A stretch of 64,000 nt of DNA, taken from VFJZ01 sp046598415 (GTDB taxonomy: Bacteria; Actinomycetota; Thermoleophilia; Gaiellales; F1-60-MAGs149). Location: the NCBI GenBank assembly GCA_046598415.1, contig JBKJIG010000089.1, positions 1 to 64,000 on the forward strand, given 5' to 3'. The notes beneath the pieces are model-generated. The model did no database searches. It was not told the DNA's origin and saw nothing but the letters and a program-made list of their open reading frames with translations. The position numbers were made by a program, and so were the translations under genes. Shown in pieces: positions 62,537 through 64,000 of this stretch (position 1 is the first letter of the stretch; each line of letters begins with the position of its first letter).

Positions 62537-62904
62537 TCACGCCGGGCGCTGGCTCGCCGTGACACCCCGGCCGACGCGCGGCGGACGAGCCGTCCGATGG
62601 GCCGTGTAGGGATCGAACCTACGACCTTGGGATTGAGAGTCGCCGCCAGCGGTTTCGGCTGGTCTCGGTGGGCCAAGGATCAGGCTGGAAATCGGTCGAA
62701 TCCGACTGCATGGGCGACTTTCGATCTCGGCAGATCTGGGTGGGTCAAGGTGACACCCGCATGGCACCGCGGCCTGTCGGCCTCGTGAGCACGACGACGA
62801 TTGCCTGCGGGCCAGCATTGGGCGAACTTTGTTGCGTTTGCCGCGATAGTCGGTCAATATGTTCCCCGATCGTCTTGGCGTACCCTCGATGAACGGAGGT
62901 CACT
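62537..62904. other. intergenic region holding a tRNA 3' fragment
   Basis: 368 bases between the HAD gene and the DUF1326 gene. The left part holds the tRNA-like 3' half (62598-62641). The right part holds the GGAGG site of the next gene. No other feature is supported. Confidence 0.5.
62598..62641 (-). tRNA. truncated tRNA, 3' half only (Lys/Glu-like); probable att remnant
   Basis: On the minus strand the sequence reads GACTCTCAATCC, then AAGGTC and a complete T-arm (GTAGG-TTCGATC-CCTAC) and the acceptor end ACGGCCCA. This is the anticodon loop (CTCTCAA), T-arm and acceptor 3' strand of a tRNA. The 5' half (acceptor 5' strand and D-arm) is missing: the bases beyond 62643 do not pair as an anticodon stem. 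The sequence is close to actinobacterial tRNA-Lys 3' halves, but the anticodon here would be CTC. No functional tRNA can be formed. Integration of mobile elements into tRNA 3' halves leaves this kind of fragment. Confidence 0.7.
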
Positions 62905-63507
62905 GTGGCCTGGAACCTGAAGGGAAGCTACGCGGAGACCTGCTCGTGCGACCTGATGTGTCCGTGCAATCTCTCGTTCGATCACGGTGCGACCTACGAC
63001 TTCTGTCGCGCGACCCTCGTCTTCAGCATCCGATCCGGCGAGGTCGAGGGCACCGACGTGAGCGGCCTCAAGGCGTGCGTGATTATCGATACACCGAAGG
63101 TAATGACGGACGGGAACTGGCGCGTGGGCATGTTCGTTGACGAGAGCGCGAGCGACGCGCAGTTCGACAAGCTCACCGCGGTCTTCGGCGGCCAGCTCGG
63201 CGGCCCGATGGCGGGGATCGCGCCGCTTGTGGGTGAGATGCTCGGCGTCGAGCGCGCGCCGATCGAGTTCGTGGACGATGGGCTTCGTCACAGCGTCAAG
63301 ATCGGCGACGCGATCGACTTCGAGATCAAGGACATCGTCCCGTTCGGTGTCGAGACCGGTCAGCCAGTCAGGCTTGTCGGGATGTTCCACCCGGCTGCCT
63401 CCGAGTTCAACGCTGCCGAGGCAACGAGATCGAAGATCAACGCGTTCGGCATTGAGTACGAGGGTAAGACCGGGATCTCGACCGCCGATTTCTCTTGGTC
63501 CGCCTGA
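62905..63507 (+). CDS. DUF1326 family protein
   Basis: 200 residues from a GTG with GGAGG upstream. It opens AWNLKGSYAETCSCDLMCPC, with the CSC/CPC cysteine pattern of DUF1326, and continues with typical beta-rich segments. The Cys cluster suggests metal or thiol chemistry. It is followed after 4 bases by the DUF2182 gene, its usual partner. Confidence 0.88.
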   Translation: MAWNLKGSYAETCSCDLMCPCNLSFDHGATYDFCRATLVFSIRSGEVEGTDVSGLKACVIIDTPKVMTDGNWRVGMFVDESASDAQFDKLTAVFGGQLGGPMAGIAPLVGEMLGVERAPIEFVDDGLRHSVKIGDAIDFEIKDIVPFGVETGQPVRLVGMFHPAASEFNAAEATRSKINAFGIEYEGKTGISTADFSWSA

Positions 63508-63511
63508 GCAG

Positions 63512-64000
63512 TTGAGCACCGCCGCCGAGTCTCGCGCGCCCGGCCGTGGCGGGCTGCTGCCTGCATTCGCAGCCGTCCGCGGCAGGCTCGGCTTGGTGGT
63601 CCTGTTGTTCGTCACAGCCGCGTTTGCCTGGTGGTGGACTGCCGACCAGATGCGCGGCATGGACGACGGGCCATGGTCGACTCTCGGGACATTCGCGTGG
63701 TTCGTCGGCGTATGGATCGTGATGATGGCCGCCATGATGCTGCCGTCGGTGGCGCCGACAGTCGCCCTCTACTCGCGGATGACGAGGCGCCGATCGCCCG
63801 TCGCGCCGCTCGCGTTCACCGCGGGCTACCTGCTGGTGTGGGCCAGTGTCGGGGCGCTGGCATTCGCGTTCGCGGCGGTGGCTGGGAGATTTCCGGGCGA
63901 CTTCCTCGCCTGGGATCGTGCGGGCCGATGGGTCGCAGGAGGCACCCTGCTCGCCGCTGCGGTGTACGAGTTGACTCCGCTCAAGGACGTCTGCCTGGGG
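63512..64000 (+). CDS. DUF2182 integral membrane protein (3' truncated by window)
   Basis: 163 codons are visible from a TTG start at 63512. Helices include LVVLLFVTAAFAWWW, WFVGVWIVMMAAMMLPSVAPTVALYSRM and AYLLVWASVG-type sequence (here TAGYLLVWASVGALAF). The methionine-rich MMAAMMLP motif and YELTPLKDVCL are hallmarks of DUF2182, thought to bind metal in the membrane. The gene continues past the window end. Confidence 0.85.
   Translation, partial: MSTAAESRAPGRGGLLPAFAAVRGRLGLVVLLFVTAAFAWWWTADQMRGMDDGPWSTLGTFAWFVGVWIVMMAAMMLPSVAPTVALYSRMTRRRSPVAPLAFTAGYLLVWASVGALAFAFAAVAGRFPGDFLAWDRAGRWVAGGTLLAAAVYELTPLKDVCLG

Noticed and set aside
62665..62715. A second tRNA-like T-arm on the plus strand (AATCGGTCGAATCCGACT)
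   Set aside because: The arms do not pair properly (ATCGG against CGACT), and no acceptor, D-arm or anticodon arm can be built around it.

Overview
This 64 kb window is a high-GC chromosomal segment from an actinobacterium. The genes start with ATG, GTG or TTG, many neighbours overlap by 4 to 11 bases, and the regulators are LAL, NarL and RsbQ/RsbP types. The mix of LAL regulators, DUF899, DUF1003, UPF0182, LivFGHM-type transporters and repeat-rich secreted proteins suggests a soil lineage such as Thermoleophilia (Gaiellales/Solirubrobacterales). That placement is inference. No phage or transposase gene is visible.

Layout. 1-8.2 kb: the 3' end of a UPF0182 membrane protein, a VOC protein, a small acidic repeat protein, a 26-residue membrane peptide, a tautomerase, a large LAL regulator, an aminotransferase and a secreted repeat protein. 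8.2-15.3 kb: an orphan xanthine-dehydrogenase-type large subunit coupled to a DUF1989 protein, an amidase, an N-acyl-D-amino-acid deacylase and a LuxR regulator. 15.5-28.9 kb: one long plus-strand operon. It encodes a Liv-type ABC importer whose last permease carries a C-terminal domain resembling the small subunit of N,N-dimethylformamidase. Next come the dimethylformamidase large subunit, a VOC protein, a sugar-phosphate-isomerase-like protein, a Gfo/Idh/MocA oxidoreductase, an HDAC-family amidohydrolase, an M20 peptidase and an uncharacterised protein. 28.9-34.8 kb: SDR, RidA, DUF899, a REP-like palindrome and an acetoin-dehydrogenase-type E1alpha/E1beta/E2 cluster. 35-42.3 kb: two Tat-exported phosphoesterases, an RsbQ/RsbP-like signalling pair and a Tat-exported multicopper oxidase.

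42.5-49.9 kb: a minus-strand operon whose second gene is interrupted only by an in-frame UGA. The UGA lies in a U-x-x-C context and is followed by a compact hairpin with a GGUC apical loop, as in bacterial SECIS elements. I read it as a UGSC-type selenoprotein. It is preceded by a thioredoxin-reductase-like flavoprotein and followed by an ADP-forming acyl-CoA ligase, a CaiD-like enoyl-CoA hydratase, an L-carnitine-dehydrogenase-like enzyme and a BKACE enzyme. The last three suggest carnitine/betaine-type catabolism.

50-64 kb: a secreted phosphoesterase, a TPR protein, an alpha/beta hydrolase, a split MprF-like pair (synthase and flippase as separate genes) behind a rhomboid-like gene, two small secreted proteins, a NarL-type two-component system, DUF1003, a possible frameshifted membrane gene, an LHPP-like HAD phosphatase, the 3' half of a tRNA (probable attachment-site remnant), and a DUF1326/DUF2182 pair running off the end.

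The two strongest novelty candidates are the selenoprotein operon (42.5-49.9 kb) and the permease-amidohydrolase-subunit fusion in the dimethylformamidase operon (19.3-23.2 kb).
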